64,000 bases of DNA, taken from positions 280,503-344,502 of the forward strand of contig ML978175.1 of NCBI GenBank assembly GCA_010015745.1. Direction: 5' to 3'. Below the pieces are notes generated by a model that saw only the letters and a program-made list of their open reading frames with translations, had not been told where the DNA came from and searched no databases. This DNA is from Setomelanomma holmii (lineage: Eukaryota > Ascomycota > Dothideomycetes > Pleosporales > Phaeosphaeriaceae). Shown piece by piece: positions 30,166-42,285 of the stretch; within the stretch, counting starts at the first letter, position 1; every line of letters starts with the position of its first letter. The position numbers and the translations under genes were made by a program.

Positions 30166-31614
30166 TCTGTTGAATTGAGAGTCTGTTCAAGCGTACTGTA
30201 GTTCTCTGCAAGTCTTGGCTGCTTACGAATTGAGAGCTGTTCAGGATAACAGGTGGAGAGCGTTATGAGAGGTGGTAGGCTGCGTGGACTTGCTTATATG
30301 CTCAAAAGCGCGAGTGCAAACGGCAAATGGTCTGGCAGTAAAAGATGAGAGTGGCCAGTCGGGATGGCCCATGACGTTGTAAGCAAACGCGAGCAGCAAG
30401 AAATGCCTTCACCTGTCACCACTCATGTTGAAGGAGTGAGGTACATTTCATATTCAGCCACTGAGCCAACGTTGGCAACCACATTCGAATCGTGATGACA
30501 CTAATATTGTCCGAAGTGAATGAATGAGTAAACGATATACAGCGCAGGCGCTGACTAGAGTTGACTTCGTGTATACGAAACAATTTGGTAGAGCACAAAA
30601 ATTGAGCGTTGGACTTGTTACTCTCCAGTGGGAAGCTGGGACGAAGAGGAATGGGCAAAGGGTCGTTCGAGATGAAGATACACGCGAGACGAAAACGAAA
30701 TAGGAATGAGTAGACTGACACGGTATGACACGTTCTAGTGAGTCAGGAATGTGAGTTCTATGCAGAACTTGATTGCACTACGCTTGTGATCACCTTTCCG
30801 TCACATATGCTCCTCGCGAACAAGGAGGAAAACTGCAGGTTGTATCCTGTAGAAGACGGGGCTCTACGCCGTGGGGTAACTGGGTATCTTCGTGGTTTGA
30901 GTTCAGTACTTCTTTCAAGCGCACTGCCCAAATGTCTCTCAACGTATCGCATTGCTACAAATGTTGAGTCGTAAATTGCCTTCGCCTTACAGATCTGTGA
31001 AATCTTCGTAAGCTCCCGAGGTTGCCAGCAGACAGTGTGCATCTGTCATTGTGTAGGTTGCATCGCTGAGGTTAGTCTGCTTTTCGACTGTAAGTCTCTG
31101 AAGCGAGGAGTTTGAGATCAGATGATGAAGACATTGTGCCTGTACAAGTGCCATGTGTGGTGCACCCTTGGAGATGGGCATGCGCTACCCCGGACCCACG
31201 TGCCGGAGGATGGTTCTCCGCATCCCAATAGGGTACTCGCCTCCAAACAATCACGACACGACATCCCTAGCTTTGCAACGGCTGCAGGTCCCGCAATACC
31301 ATGGACTTGGCTCAAGGAAATGGACCAGCGGATTTACCAGGTTTGCACTGTTCTAGAAGAGTTTATCCATGTCACGGAGTCTCTAGTTGCCTGGTTGCGC
31401 CAATCACGTCGAAGCAATATAGTCCTTGGCTGTTCCGATCGCAATATATTCCGGGAAAGCACAGATTAAGGACGAAGCGATCTAGCAGTTTCTGGCTCCG
31501 TCTCTCAATAGGCATAGCTTGCTCAAAACTTAGGGTCCAGATACTACATATTGCAGAGATGTGTCGAAAGAATGGGGTTCATCAAGCAGCACGTTGCATT
31601 CAATCACAGCCAAG
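30166..31614. promoter_or_regulatory. Divergent intergenic region, two-module gene / mannanase
   Basis: About 1.45 kb between divergent secreted-protein genes. On the minus strand a TATAAG (plus 30293-30298) lies 128 bases before the start at 30165, mirroring the neighbouring related gene. Frames such as 31122-31469 have no motif and overlap others. Nothing else is recognised. Confidence 0.45.
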
Positions 31615-32942
31615 ATGCGTTACTCCAACATCGCGCCGCTCCTCTTGCTCAGCTCTGGCGCATCGGCCGCGGCAGTCGCCAAGAAGACTCCAAAAGGGTT
31701 CGTCACTCGAGAAGGCGAGGTGTTCAAGCTCGACGGAAAGGATTTTTATTTCGCCGGTAGCAATGCCTACTACTTTCCCTTCAACGACGTAAGAACGATA
31801 ATGTTGATTTTCTCATCGTCATATGCTAACTCCACACAGCTCGCTGAGGATGTTGAGAAGGGCCTCACTGCCGCGAAGAAGGCTGGACTCAACGTGATGC
31901 GCACGTGGGGCTTCAACGATCGCAACCGCACAACCATCACCGGTGGTCTTCCTCAATATGGCGGCGAAGGTGCTGGCCCCAGTACGAATGTCCTCCAATG
32001 GTGGGACAACGGCAAGGTGGAGATCAACCTTACGCCGTTCGACAAGGTGGTCATAGCCGCACAGAAAACCGACGTGAAGCTTCTTGTGGCTTTGACCAAC
32101 AATTGGGCTGACTATGGTGGCATGGATGTGTACACCGTCAATCTCGGTGGACAATATCATGATGACGTACGTTGTCATTCTGAAAAGTTTCAATTCAGAT
32201 ACAAGCTAATATTCCACAGTTCTACCGTGACCCTAAGATCAAGGCGGCATACAAGAACTATGTTGGTCAGGTTGTCAAACGCTACGCCAATTCCTCTTCA
32301 ATATTCGCGTGGGAGCTCGCGAATGAGGGCCGATGCGGTGCTGACGGTGTCCGCAATCTTCCTCGGAGTGATAAGTGTACTCCGGACACGATCACCGCGT
32401 GGGTTGATGAGATGAGTACCTTCGTCAAATCACTCGACCCTTATCATCTTGTGACCTGGGGCGGTGAAGGCGGCTTCAATATTCAGTCGGATGACGGCTT
32501 CTACAATGGCTACGACGGGGGCGACTTCGACAAGGAGCTCACGCTCAAGAACATCGACTTTGGAGTCTTCCATTCTTACCCTGACTGGTGGTCGAAGACT
32601 GTGGAATGGACGACACAGTGGATCAAGGACCATGCCGCGTCTGGCCGCAAGGCCCGCAAACCAGTGGTCCACGAGGAGTATGGATGGCTGACCGATGACA
32701 AGAGGGAGGAGTACCTTGGCAAGACCAGCAATCGTACACGAAGCGAAGTGCTTGGTATCTGGCAAGCTACCAGCTTGAAGGAGAAGATGTCGGACTTGTA
32801 CTGGCAATTCGGATACTCAGGTTACTCATACGGCAAGAACGACGACGACGGCTTCACCATCTACCTGGAGGATGCCGAGGCCCAGAAGTTGGTGTACGAG
32901 CACGCGAAGAAGGTAAATGCGCTCAACAAGAAGAAGAATTAG
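31615..32942 (+). CDS. Secreted endo-1,4-beta-mannanase, GH5_7-like
   Basis: Three exons, join(31615..31788, 31840..32166, 32220..32942), 407 residues; introns of 51 and 53 nt (GTAAGA..ACAG; GTACGT..ACAG), both in phase. A signal peptide (about 20 residues, LLLLSSGASAAA) precedes KGFVTREGEVFKLDGKDF. The catalytic acid/base is E203 in WELANEGRC and the nucleophile E320 in VVHEEYGW, both typical of fungal GH5_7 mannanases; VMRTWGFND and FGVFHSYPDWW also match. No cellulose-binding module is present. The enzyme hydrolyses beta-mannan backbones of plant cell walls outside the cell. The upstream GTG-initiated frame from 31561 is not the start, because the signal peptide begins at 31615. The usual Pro in the NEPRC motif is Gly here. 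Confidence 0.95.
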
Positions 32943-33349
32943 GCACGTTGCCAGATTCCTTGAGGTATGCCATCAACAATCTTCGAACCTCGTATTAATG
33001 ACCAGATCAACATAATATAAGGCAATATATACAACATAATAACTTTAAACCATAATTCCCTTCGTTTCTGCGAAGTTGCGTTAGCAATTGGCGAGGTTCT
33101 TTCATAATGCCGGAGGTGCGTTGACAAGGCTTGCGCGGACGTCTCACAATCACCCAATTATGGGTACTCACAAACTCTCTCGAATTGATTCCTGACACTC
33201 TTCCGAACCTGCACGACAGACACTCAACCTAGGACCAGTTCCACGATTCCCAACCACACAGCGAGCTAGAGTGAATCTATTTCATTGACAACACTTTCCC
33301 TACGGTCGCCACCGGGCCTACTTCTCGAACTTGCTCCTGAGAGACCAAA
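32943..33349. other. Intergenic region
   Basis: 3' region of the mannanase gene (AT-rich around 33000-33060) and leader of the next, broken gene. No other feature. Confidence 0.4.
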
Positions 33350-34911
33350 ATGTGTCGCTTCACACGCATTCGTTACAAGGCTTGCAAGCATGATGCCTTC
33401 TCAAAAGCACCACATCACACAGCGCTGTGCGATGCCGCTGAATCCTTGAACAACGTCCAAGGTTTCGATACTGCGCTTGCATTCTGCTATCAGCTGTCCG
33501 ACAATGAAGATTCCATGTTTTTAGCAGAACATAAACACAACGTCTACGGCTACTGCGATGGTTGCCGCGAAAAGGTAGTCGAGGAGCTCACTCATGACAA
33601 GCGGAACGCATTAGCTATTGGAAAGGATGCTTAAGATCTAGCTGATATGTCAGACATTGGCGTGTGTGGTCAAGACGATTTTAAAATGCTTCGCCATCTC
33701 CAGACTGAGGTTGCGGAAACCACGGCGGAAACCATGCGAGCCGCCCAAGATTTTGAAAACCTGCTCAGCCAAAATTCAAACCTGCTAGATCCCGTCGAAC
33801 ACGAAGAGCTCCGGACCATTCTTCTGCAGCCTGGCCTCGAAGAGTACGAACTACTTTACCTAAACGGCTTGAGTCACTGCAAAGATTGGTTGCTAGTTTT
33901 GCAGGGCCAGATGCAGCAACGCGTTCCTCGACGGATGTTCGATGACCTCATGCGCTTCACAGAAAGGAAGATGGAGCATGCCGTCGAAGTCGCTGAACAC
34001 TGAAGACTCTATCGTGTGTGTTGGAGGATGACTTGAAGTCTTCGAAGACTGCCGAAGCCATCGCTTACTTAACGAAGCATCTCGTGGCATTGACCAAGAA
34101 GCGACCTGTTCTTGCCCCTACTGAAGAGGCTGGCTTCCATTATCTCAAGCCTGGCGCAGATATCAAGGACGTTCCAGAGATAATACTTAAAAGGAAGCAG
34201 CTCGAACTACTTCAGTAGCTACCGAGTTCGAGCATGGTGCTCGAGCAAAAGAGGCTACCTACGGGGCGATCGATAATGTCCATGCTTTCCGTCGTGGCGA
34301 GTTCGACAAACCACTAGGCATGCACAACGCTTCCCATGGACATAAGCTCTCAGCCATCATCAAAGCACGAGCTCTGACAATGGGCATCCCCAAAGAGTTG
34401 TTGGAAAACGAGCCAGCCAGCCAAGAAGATCAAGATAGAGCATGTGTCTTTCTCCGATGCCGATAACAAGGTTCATGTCATCCGACCAGAAGTTTTGGCA
34501 CCCAAAGCTCGAGATCGTCACTGCAACGAGTTAGTCGACTGCCCACTTAACGAAGCAGAGCCGGAACAGCCTTCCAGCTCTACCCAGCTCACAGAGGCGA
34601 ACCTGGGAAATCTCTCCACAGCCTTAACAGCTCATCAGATTGGTACAACCTTCGGTTTCACATATAGCGACTCGGATGTGGCATCACGATCATCCCACGT
34701 CACTACCGAGCTGGACGAGTTAGAGCAGGACCGGCCATCTCCCTCTCCCCAGCTGACAGAGTCCAATTTGGCAACACTTTCCGCAGATGCAGCAGCTGGG
34801 CAGACTGATGTGACCGACGTTGTTATCAAGGCCGGTTCGGAAAAGTCATTTGAACTATCTCCTGTTCCAATGGACTTTATTGAGTTCGACACAGACTACA
34901 ATCGGCTTTAA
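33350..34911 (+). pseudogene. Broken hypothetical gene with Cys/His-rich N-terminus
   Basis: The first frame (33350-33634) starts MCRFTRIRYKACKHDAF and contains further Cys/His pairs (EHKHNVYGYCDGC). It ends at TAA 33632-33634, but the same frame continues four codons later at 33647 with a Met/Glu-rich helical segment to 34003. Further pieces in other frames follow: DDLKSSKTAEAIAYLTKHL (34018-34218), a piece near 34220-34440 (LGMHNASHGHKLSAIIKAR), and 34444-34911, which holds two related acidic segments (STQLTEANLGNLST and SPQLTESNLATLSA). The order suggests one ancestral protein of about 500 residues with one nonsense change and at least two frame changes. An unusual intron pattern could remove some breaks but not the in-frame TAA. 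Function unknown. Confidence 0.55.
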
Positions 34912-35689
34912 GCGAAACACTAATACCATGTAGATACTCAGAATTCACGTCAGCAACAGCTCACTATTGCAAAGACCGACTCTCGGATAAGAATGTTTGA
35001 GGCTGGAACTTCTGCGTCCCCATTCAAGTTGTTACAAATATCATCTCACAGCTCAGACACGTATGTATCTCACGAATTCAAATTGAACACCGAAGTAACA
35101 CCTAACGCCAGTACAATATTATATCTTCACCGCGAGGTTCTCATGGACCTCGCCTAACACTTATGCCAGTCATTCGTTGTGGACGTCATCGAACAGCGAG
35201 CGACCCAGTGCCACTGAATTCGACCGGGCACTTGGGAAATTTACTACGGAAGGATTCGATTGAATGTCAGGCAGTTTGGACAGGCTGCGAGACCTGAGGC
35301 GAAGATGGACTGTTTCACGATGTCTGCGCCTGCATCTAGCATCCTGCCAGAAGAGGACGAGGACGCTCATACCGCAAAGAAGAGGAGGCTTTCGTGGGAT
35401 TAATAATGCTTCGCTGAGAATTGTTGGCGTGACCTTGACGCCAATTGTGCTCTGAAAGTTGTTCCGGGAACGCGGCCAACATGGAAGGGGACATATTGGA
35501 GGCCCATCTTCTCACAATTTCGTCAAAGCAGCTCAGTTAAACATGAAAACATGTAATGTGGACCTTCCATACTGAACAGTGATAGTAATTTCATGGTAGT
35601 CATCTCAAGTCATGCAATTCAATACCGAACACTCCTGCAATGCAAATGCAACGTGACAACCAGAACTCCAAACAATGCGACATGATAAT
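34912..35689. other. Gene-free stretch
   Basis: Between the broken gene and the haspin gene (convergent). Short frames with many stops; no motif or repeat recognised. Confidence 0.4.
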
Positions 35690-37831
35690 CTAGCCTGCAA
35701 CGTCACCTACCCTCAGCCATCTTTCTTCTAAAGCCAACACGACCAACTCTTTCACGCTACCCAAGCTCTCCTGCTTACCGAGCGCGACTGGACATAATAG
35801 TTCACTGACGCGCTGCAAAATGCTATGCAACTTCAGGGCTTTCTTCTTCACTTTCCAAGGCGCTTCCGTCCCTTCAATCACAGACATCAATTGCTTAATT
35901 GGCATTTGACCCGGTGTGCTGCCAGTGTTGTCCAAATGTGCGAGAAGCTTGTGCAATAGGAAGTGAGTCCATACGAGGTTCGTCTTCGGGTGGAATCGTT
36001 TCCAGATATTGCCTGGGTCCGCCACTACGGCGTCTGAAGTGGCGGTTCTACGAGGTGAGCAGCGTGGAGTGTCCTGCTCGTCGAATCGAATATGTGTATT
36101 CTTGCGTGGCGAGCGACGTGGTGTTGCTGGAGGCTCCGCAGGCTCATTTTGCAGAGGATTTCCATAGAGCGCAGCGCCACGCATGTACCGATAGATCTCG
36201 TACTGGTACTCTTCGGAAGCGTCGCCTTCGAACAAAGCAGGATCTTTGTCGAGGTCGAGATATGCTACGTCAAGGTCGGCGGCACGGTCTGATGGGGAGG
36301 CTGATGTTGTTGTGCAGAAGGACGACGCTGTGGATTGTCGAGATTGCGAGGACAAGATGTCCGCACGGGATAACGTGTAGTCAATGACCGTTGTCTCGAG
36401 ACCCGTGAACCTGAATTTCCGCCTAATCGGATTTTTGACAGCAACGTCAGTAACGTTGCCGCCTGCCCTTGGCGAACGGACACAGATGTTGCCCATGTGC
36501 AGATCTCGATGCTCGAATTGACACGTCTCTTCCGCCTTTGCCACGCTCAAGCAGACGCCCCAGAAGACATCCCACACTTCCCAGATCGAGTTGAGACTTC
36601 CAGTCTCCATGATCTTCTCGCAATCAGTGCCGGCATCCTGCATCTCGATCACAGCCCAGAGCTGTGTGTCATTGTAGCTAGTCTTTTTGCCTGGATCAGG
36701 GAACTCGCTCTTCTTTCCGCGTGGTCGCGCCTGGTTCCACACTTTGCAGGCTTTGGCAAAAGACTGGGAAGGTCTCCCTTGCAGCAGAGTGAGGTCGCGA
36801 AAGTTGGTGAAGCCTGGAATATGGTTGAGATTTTGCAAAAGCTTCGCCTCTGACAGCACGTCAGCCACTTCGGATTTCCACTGATCGTTCTCAGCTCGCT
36901 CCGCTACTTCCTTTGCCATTTGACTTTCGCGATCCCTAATTGCTCGAGTTTGTGATTGGCATGGCAAAGGAGCTTTTGGTGGTGTCTTCAGTGCAACTAC
37001 TTTTAGTACCGACTCCTGGTTGCATACTGGCGTCGTACTCGAGGCTGACAGGCGATACACCTCAGAGAATGAAGCTTCGGCAATTTTGGTGATCTCAAAG
37101 TGTGGCTCGAGCTCTGAGGACCACTCCTCGAATGGTACGATTCTTTGGCCGAAGCTCAGCGAGAGCAGCGGAGATACGTAGGCTGTGTATATGTCTGCAG
37201 GCTCAGGTGTAGCTTCAGGTGTCGGAAGGTGGTGCCTTCTTTGCGAGGACGTCGATTTTGATTTCGCTTTCGAACGATTTCGACGCGAGCGCGATGGCGT
37301 CCCTAGAGGAGCGGCACTTCGGTTCTGTCCTGTGCACGTCTGGGTAATCTGGGTCGCTTCAAAGACTTCTCCGTTGGCATTGCGGTCCTGAAGCGCTTTG
37401 CGTCTTCGACCCTGCCGTGCGTGTGCCGTGTCATTCCGCACACCTGCACTTGCTGCCTCTACTCCCACTACTGTGGCAATTGCCTCGCCCTCCCTTATCG
37501 TAATTATGCCGGTCTCGTTCTCCTTGGTCTCAATTGCGTTGCGATCGCGTACTGTTTTTCGTGGACGGCCTTTGCTTTTCTTTGGAACTACCTCTTCGCT
37601 TTGTGTTCTCCCCAGCCTCAGACCCTCGAGTCCTGCCTCCAGCGCTATAACGGCCTCATCTTCATGTACTTGCTCGGCGGCCAGCTCAAGCTGCTGTCTC
37701 CAACTATCCGCTGCTACGTGGGCTGCTTCCTTGTCCCTTCTCGCCTGAGTTGCAGCTTCGATGAAATTTGTGAAGCTCGTCGTTGTCCGTGTGGTCGCTT
37801 TCTGCTTGCCGTATACGATTTTGGGAGGCAT
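35690..37831 (-). CDS. Haspin-type serine/threonine kinase (histone H3 Thr3 kinase)
   Basis: A single exon encodes 713 residues. The C-terminal half is a divergent kinase domain of the haspin family: loop AEASFSEVYRL (251-261), probable ATP lysine K277 (SVLKVVA), helix-C glutamate E328 (LSEAKLLQNL), catalytic FEHRDLHMGN with D443, and VIDYTLSR with D484 in place of DFG, a haspin hallmark. The N-terminal 200 residues are basic and disordered, with an AT-hook-like KGRPRK (87-92) and a related QGRRRK (140-145). An insert at about 555-605 carries TPRRSPRK and TPRCSPRR, candidate CDK sites. Haspin phosphorylates H3 Thr3 at centromeres in mitosis to recruit the chromosomal passenger complex. It is convergent with the broken gene upstream. 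Confidence 0.93.
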   Translation of the reverse strand: MPPKIVYGKQKATTRTTTSFTNFIEAATQARRDKEAAHVAADSWRQQLELAAEQVHEDEAVIALEAGLEGLRLGRTQSEEVVPKKSKGRPRKTVRDRNAIETKENETGIITIREGEAIATVVGVEAASAGVRNDTAHARQGRRRKALQDRNANGEVFEATQITQTCTGQNRSAAPLGTPSRSRRNRSKAKSKSTSSQRRHHLPTPEATPEPADIYTAYVSPLLSLSFGQRIVPFEEWSSELEPHFEITKIAEASFSEVYRLSASSTTPVCNQESVLKVVALKTPPKAPLPCQSQTRAIRDRESQMAKEVAERAENDQWKSEVADVLSEAKLLQNLNHIPGFTNFRDLTLLQGRPSQSFAKACKVWNQARPRGKKSEFPDPGKKTSYNDTQLWAVIEMQDAGTDCEKIMETGSLNSIWEVWDVFWGVCLSVAKAEETCQFEHRDLHMGNICVRSPRAGGNVTDVAVKNPIRRKFRFTGLETTVIDYTLSRADILSSQSRQSTASSFCTTTSASPSDRAADLDVAYLDLDKDPALFEGDASEEYQYEIYRYMRGAALYGNPLQNEPAEPPATPRRSPRKNTHIRFDEQDTPRCSPRRTATSDAVVADPGNIWKRFHPKTNLVWTHFLLHKLLAHLDNTGSTPGQMPIKQLMSVIEGTEAPWKVKKKALKLHSILQRVSELLCPVALGKQESLGSVKELVVLALEERWLRVGDVAG

Positions 37832-38447
37832 TTGATGCGGTTGAGCGAGCGGTCCGCGGTTGGTGCTATGCTGGAATTTTGGAGTTGCATGGGTCTTGGG
37901 TCGTGTTTGCGGATTCCCGCTTTCGGCTACGTTGGCTAGACAACCACCTCAGCGTGCTTTACGTCCACTCATGACGTCTTCAGGGCTGTCACAGGGGGCT
38001 GCACACACACTCAACATACAGAGACTACCGTAGCATGCTCGATGCCAAGAAGTTCAAATGTCGTATTACCACATACTCGCTTCGCTACAATCGCTCTTAC
38101 AATAGTCATCACGGCCTCTCTTCGTCCCCCGGCGCCTAAATCTCCATGATGCGAACACACTCAACCATATATTGTACATAAGTCTCCCAGGACAGCCAGG
38201 AAATGTTGACTGCATCAGTGTCCTTGTCAAGCCAGCCTGCTCAAACCGCGACGCGACGCGGTGCCATCAAATCGAGTCGGCTGCCTAGAGGAGAAAAAGG
38301 CTCAATCGGGATGAGTCTCAAGTAGAGATCGTGGGGACCAAGCCTCTTCCATAGACCTCGGCAGAGAATCCCCGCTGCATCGATTTCTACGGAGCTGTAC
38401 GGATGGCAGCATGATGTGGTTGGTATTAGTGGTGAAAGTTTTGTCCC
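37832..38447. other. Intergenic region
   Basis: Upstream of haspin and downstream of the Rom2-type gene, both on the minus strand. No feature beyond presumed promoter and 3' UTR sequence. Confidence 0.4.
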
Positions 38448-41400
38448 TTAGCTCTTCTCGTACAATCGCTGTTGGTCAATTGACTGCTTGCCTTGCCCGG
38501 ACCAGAAATCGAGACTCGCGATAACATCATTGCCCAGCTCGTCCTCGTACGCGTATAGAATCTAATCAATGTTAGCAATATATACTTCTTGGTTTATAGT
38601 GCCGACAGACCTCTCTTGTTGATGTGTGTAGCCATCTGATGTTTTTCGCTGTGACGATATGTATCAGACCGCCACTCTCCATGTGTCGAATCTCGATGAA
38701 GCTAGGCTCAAAGGCAAGAATATATGGGTTGAAGATGGCAAATGCTTGTGGAGTGCCTTCCCAAGTAATCTTCCAGTCTGGTCGGGCGCGCCACCCATTT
38801 CTGTTGACAAAGAACGAGTAGTCTGTATAACAGAGTAGGAATTCGCCTCCCATGCGCTCAATATGGATAGGCTTGATATTTTCCTTGCGCACGACAAAGT
38901 CAAGCGACGTATCCGCTTGATCAAGCAGTGACTGTGTCTCAAGTGTCTCAAGACTGACAACTTCGAAGCCACGAGCACAGCCAACACAAAGCTTGGAACG
39001 CAGGAAATGTATCGAGGTTGACTCCGTCGGAATATAAAATTCCTTGTATGGTTTGAGCTGGTCTTGGCTCGTCGACAGCATCTTTGCAAATCCTGATTTC
39101 TTCGTCTTGTTGGCCATGCTCTCCTTTGGTTCGTACACCTTGATGGTGGTCGAGAGTGCCGAAGTTTTGACGGTGGCCACGAGGTTGTTCCCAAGACAAA
39201 TGCCGGCCTTGAAGAAGTTGGCATGACAGATCTTCCGCGGCCTCTTAGAGACCGCTTGGCTGTTGTCGTCATCAAGAGCTTCCGTTGAGTATGAGTATAG
39301 CGTTTTGTCCGCCAGAACAAGAACAATCTGGTGTTGTTCAAGGACATCGATTTGTGTGACGCCTTTGCAGTCTAGGACGCGGCGAGGCTTGATGGACGCA
39401 TCCTTCGTCTTGCGTTCGACAATGTAGACACCAGCATCCGTGCCCAAGGCCAACTTGCGACCACCGTCCAGCGGGACTGCGCAAGTAACCCTAATCGCTG
39501 GATTGAAGTATCCTTCATTCAGGATGGTCTTGGTAAAGATGTTGCTACGCTCCCTCAAGCTTCGCTGCTGGGATTCAATGTGCTCCATCCATTTCTGCTG
39601 TGAGATTGGCGTGCTTGCGTAGAGTGTCTGCTCGTAGCCACCTTTGCCAAGATGCTTGAATGTGATTGGGTAGCCTTGCTGTTTCGTGGCATCGTTCCGT
39701 GGCGTCGCCGCCGCAATCGCTCGTGCACCCATCAGATTTGCTGACGGTCGCTTAGAAATGCCGAGCTTTGGTATGATTTCGTCCATCTGCGTTATGACAA
39801 GCAGCTCGAGAGGAATGGGCTTCTTGTAGACTTTCTGCTCTTCACGTTTGTTCACTGTCTTTGCGCGGACAAGGAGAATGGCATGGTCGAACAAGTAGCA
39901 AGTAATGTCGCCTGTCGCTTCCGTAGGTGTCTTCTTGAGATTGCCTTTGAACACCAATTGCCGGTTCTCGTCAGTCAATTTCAGATCGACATACTCTCCG
40001 GGTCTGAATTTGAGATCCTTGTTGAGCTGCATGAGGTTGAAGTGATTTTCCGCCTTGCCAGACTCCATGTTGACCTTGGAAAGTGTCTCTTTGATGATCT
40101 TGATGACTTTTGGAATGTCGTCCTTGTCAGGATTGTCGTCTGCAGTGTATTTGACGATGTTTTCCAACAACAAGGGGTACCTAGCCAATCTTGTGGTGGG
40201 TTTGGTAAGGTATCCGTTGAGTTCGAGTTTCCTCGACTCCTTCATCCTCTCGACTTCGTCGACAAATCGAGCAAAGTGGGTATTCGTCCGCTTCTCATGC
40301 TCAAACTCGTACTTACCGAAGAGCTGGTTGGCGCCATACTTGATGAACGGAGCGAAGTGCGGTACATACTCCAAGAAGATATCGCCGACGTTGCGAACCA
40401 CGGGGTCCTTCTGTTGCCGACGCGTTAGTGCTTCGGCCAGCCGAGAGTTCACCATGTAAACCTCCTGGCAATTCGAGAATACTGTCCGCACAAATTTCTC
40501 GCGCCGGTGTTCTGGGATAGGAGAGCTCTGGGGATTTCGCAGTGGCTTCATCCAGAAGTCCCGAAGGTACTCAAGGTCCTTGACGAAATCGCGTTCGGTG
40601 TACATCAGCTCGGAAATGACTTCCTGGCGCTTCCTTTCCTTTTCCGTTATGCTATCCGACACTTCCTTGGGTACCGTGTTGATCCACAGCTTCTGCTCTT
40701 CGTCGTCAAGATCTTCATGCAAACTCGCTCGAGATTCCTCGCGCTTCAGACCAGGCTGTATCCTCATATTCAGACGGGCTTGCTGTTCCAAGCGTCGTGG
40801 ACAGGCAATTGAGTAGCACAGGCGATCACGGGTACAGGTTGGCGAATAGCACTCCGTGAGAAGTGTAAACACGCCATTGATCTCCGCCTTGTCTTCCATC
40901 AACGTCTCGCGAAATTGGTAAATCTCGTTCGTCGAGTCTCGCAAACGGTGCGCATACGTAACATCATGGAAGAACTTCTGCGCGTCCAAGGACCGGCCCA
41001 GGAGCAGCGCGAGATTACGATCCGTCGTCTTGATGATGTAGGATATCAGGTCGACCGCCTCGGCGCCTGTGAACGCACTCTTATACACAAGTCCGTCTTT
41101 TTCTCTCTCTGAGACTTGAACTCTGTCTTGAAAGGTCTCCGCCACCCGCGACAACAGAGCAGGATACACCAGAGGCGCGCGACGATTCTGTGAAGGAGCT
41201 GGTTGTCCATTTTGCTGAGATTGGCTGGAGGCTCGGTTGTTACTTGAGATTGTTGACACAGTCTGAGTGGAGCTCGGACGCGTCATTGAAGAAGACATGG
41301 TGTCGGTGCGCTCAGACGGAGCTACAACAGTCGATGCCATTGACATTGTTCGAGACTGAGGAGGGATGCTACCCTGACTCGTATTTCGAGTTTTAGCCCC

Positions 41401-42285
41401 TGGGGCAATGTTCATGGGTAAACCTGCCCCAGAAGGTGACCTCTGTTCTCCGGGCGACATCTCTGCTCCGCCAGACTCTCGCCGGCGATTTGGAATGACC
41501 CTTCCGCTCATTGTCTGCGTATGATCAGTGCTCGGTGTATAGGAAGTCATAGACATAGTGCGTTCGTCGGGTCGTTCCGGGACAACACGTCCCTGCGCAG
41601 TGGTTCTCGCCATATGATTCATGTATGGTTGCTGCCGGAAGGTGTTTGCTTGTGAAGGATGGCTGGGACCAGCGGGCGTGAATTGCGGTCGTGGACCCAA
41701 AGCCAGCGACTGCGAACGATAAGGATCGCTATTCATACCAGGTCCAGGCGGTCCAGCGAAGCGGGGAGGCATTGGCTTGCTATATGGAGGCTGACCCGGA
41801 GGAGACGTACGTGGATCGAAGCGCTGTGGCTGACCGTATGGCTGGCGCTCGGGGCGAAGCGGAGGGGGTAGATACTGCGGCTGTGGTTGGCGTTGTGGCT
41901 GCTGTGGTCCCTGTGAGTAGCGCGGATCCCCAGGATATCCATTGGCTGGTGGACGATTATACTGATTCTGAGAGTCCATGGGGCGCTGCTCTCCCGCGTT
42001 GTAGCTGGGGCGCTGATCGTACGCTGGGTTCGGCCGCCGATCATAGCCATTGACTGGCTGCCGTATTGGAGGAGCGCGCTGCATCATGTCTGCCGTCTGC
42101 GAGGACATGGTCACAGCGCGATCAGGCATCCTCATCTGCGGCTGCGAAGTCATAGTCTGCGAGCGGCCAGCCATGGCAGGACTGGCGCCGAAGATGTTGG
42201 CGAAAGCCGCGTCCCTTGCTCCTGTGGGCTGGCCATTTGGCGGGCGCGGGAACTCCCTCCCTGGCTGATTGCCGTAGTCCGCCAT
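38448..42285 (-). CDS. rom2: Rho1 guanine nucleotide exchange factor, Rom2-type (DEP-DH-PH-CNH)
   Basis: Two exons, complement(join(38448..38561, 38611..42285)), 1262 residues. The 49-nt intron (GTCTGT..GATTAG, branch GCTAAC) falls near the C-terminus and its removal replaces a spurious end with ILYAYEDELGNDVIASLDFW, as expected after the CNH domain. Domain order: disordered Pro/Gln-rich N-terminus (1-370) with repeated TMSM/TMSS motifs; DEP domain (about 375-460, AFTGAEAVDLISYIIK); DH domain (about 553-745, ISELMYTERDFVKDLEYL and KPTTRLARYPLLLENI); PH domain (about 780-900); CNH domain (about 950-1240, starting CAVPLDGGRKLALGT). Rom2 proteins activate Rho1 at the plasma membrane in the cell wall integrity pathway. 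It diverges from vma11 across 581 bp. Confidence 0.95.

Noticed and set aside
31122..31469. Plus-strand frame of 115 codons upstream of the mannanase
   Set aside because: Overlaps other frames, lacks motifs, and lies where the promoter is expected.
38572..38610. Unspliced C-terminus of the Rom2-type protein (ending near 38572)
   Set aside because: Removing the 49-nt intron with a good branch point restores the family-typical ILYAYEDELG end.
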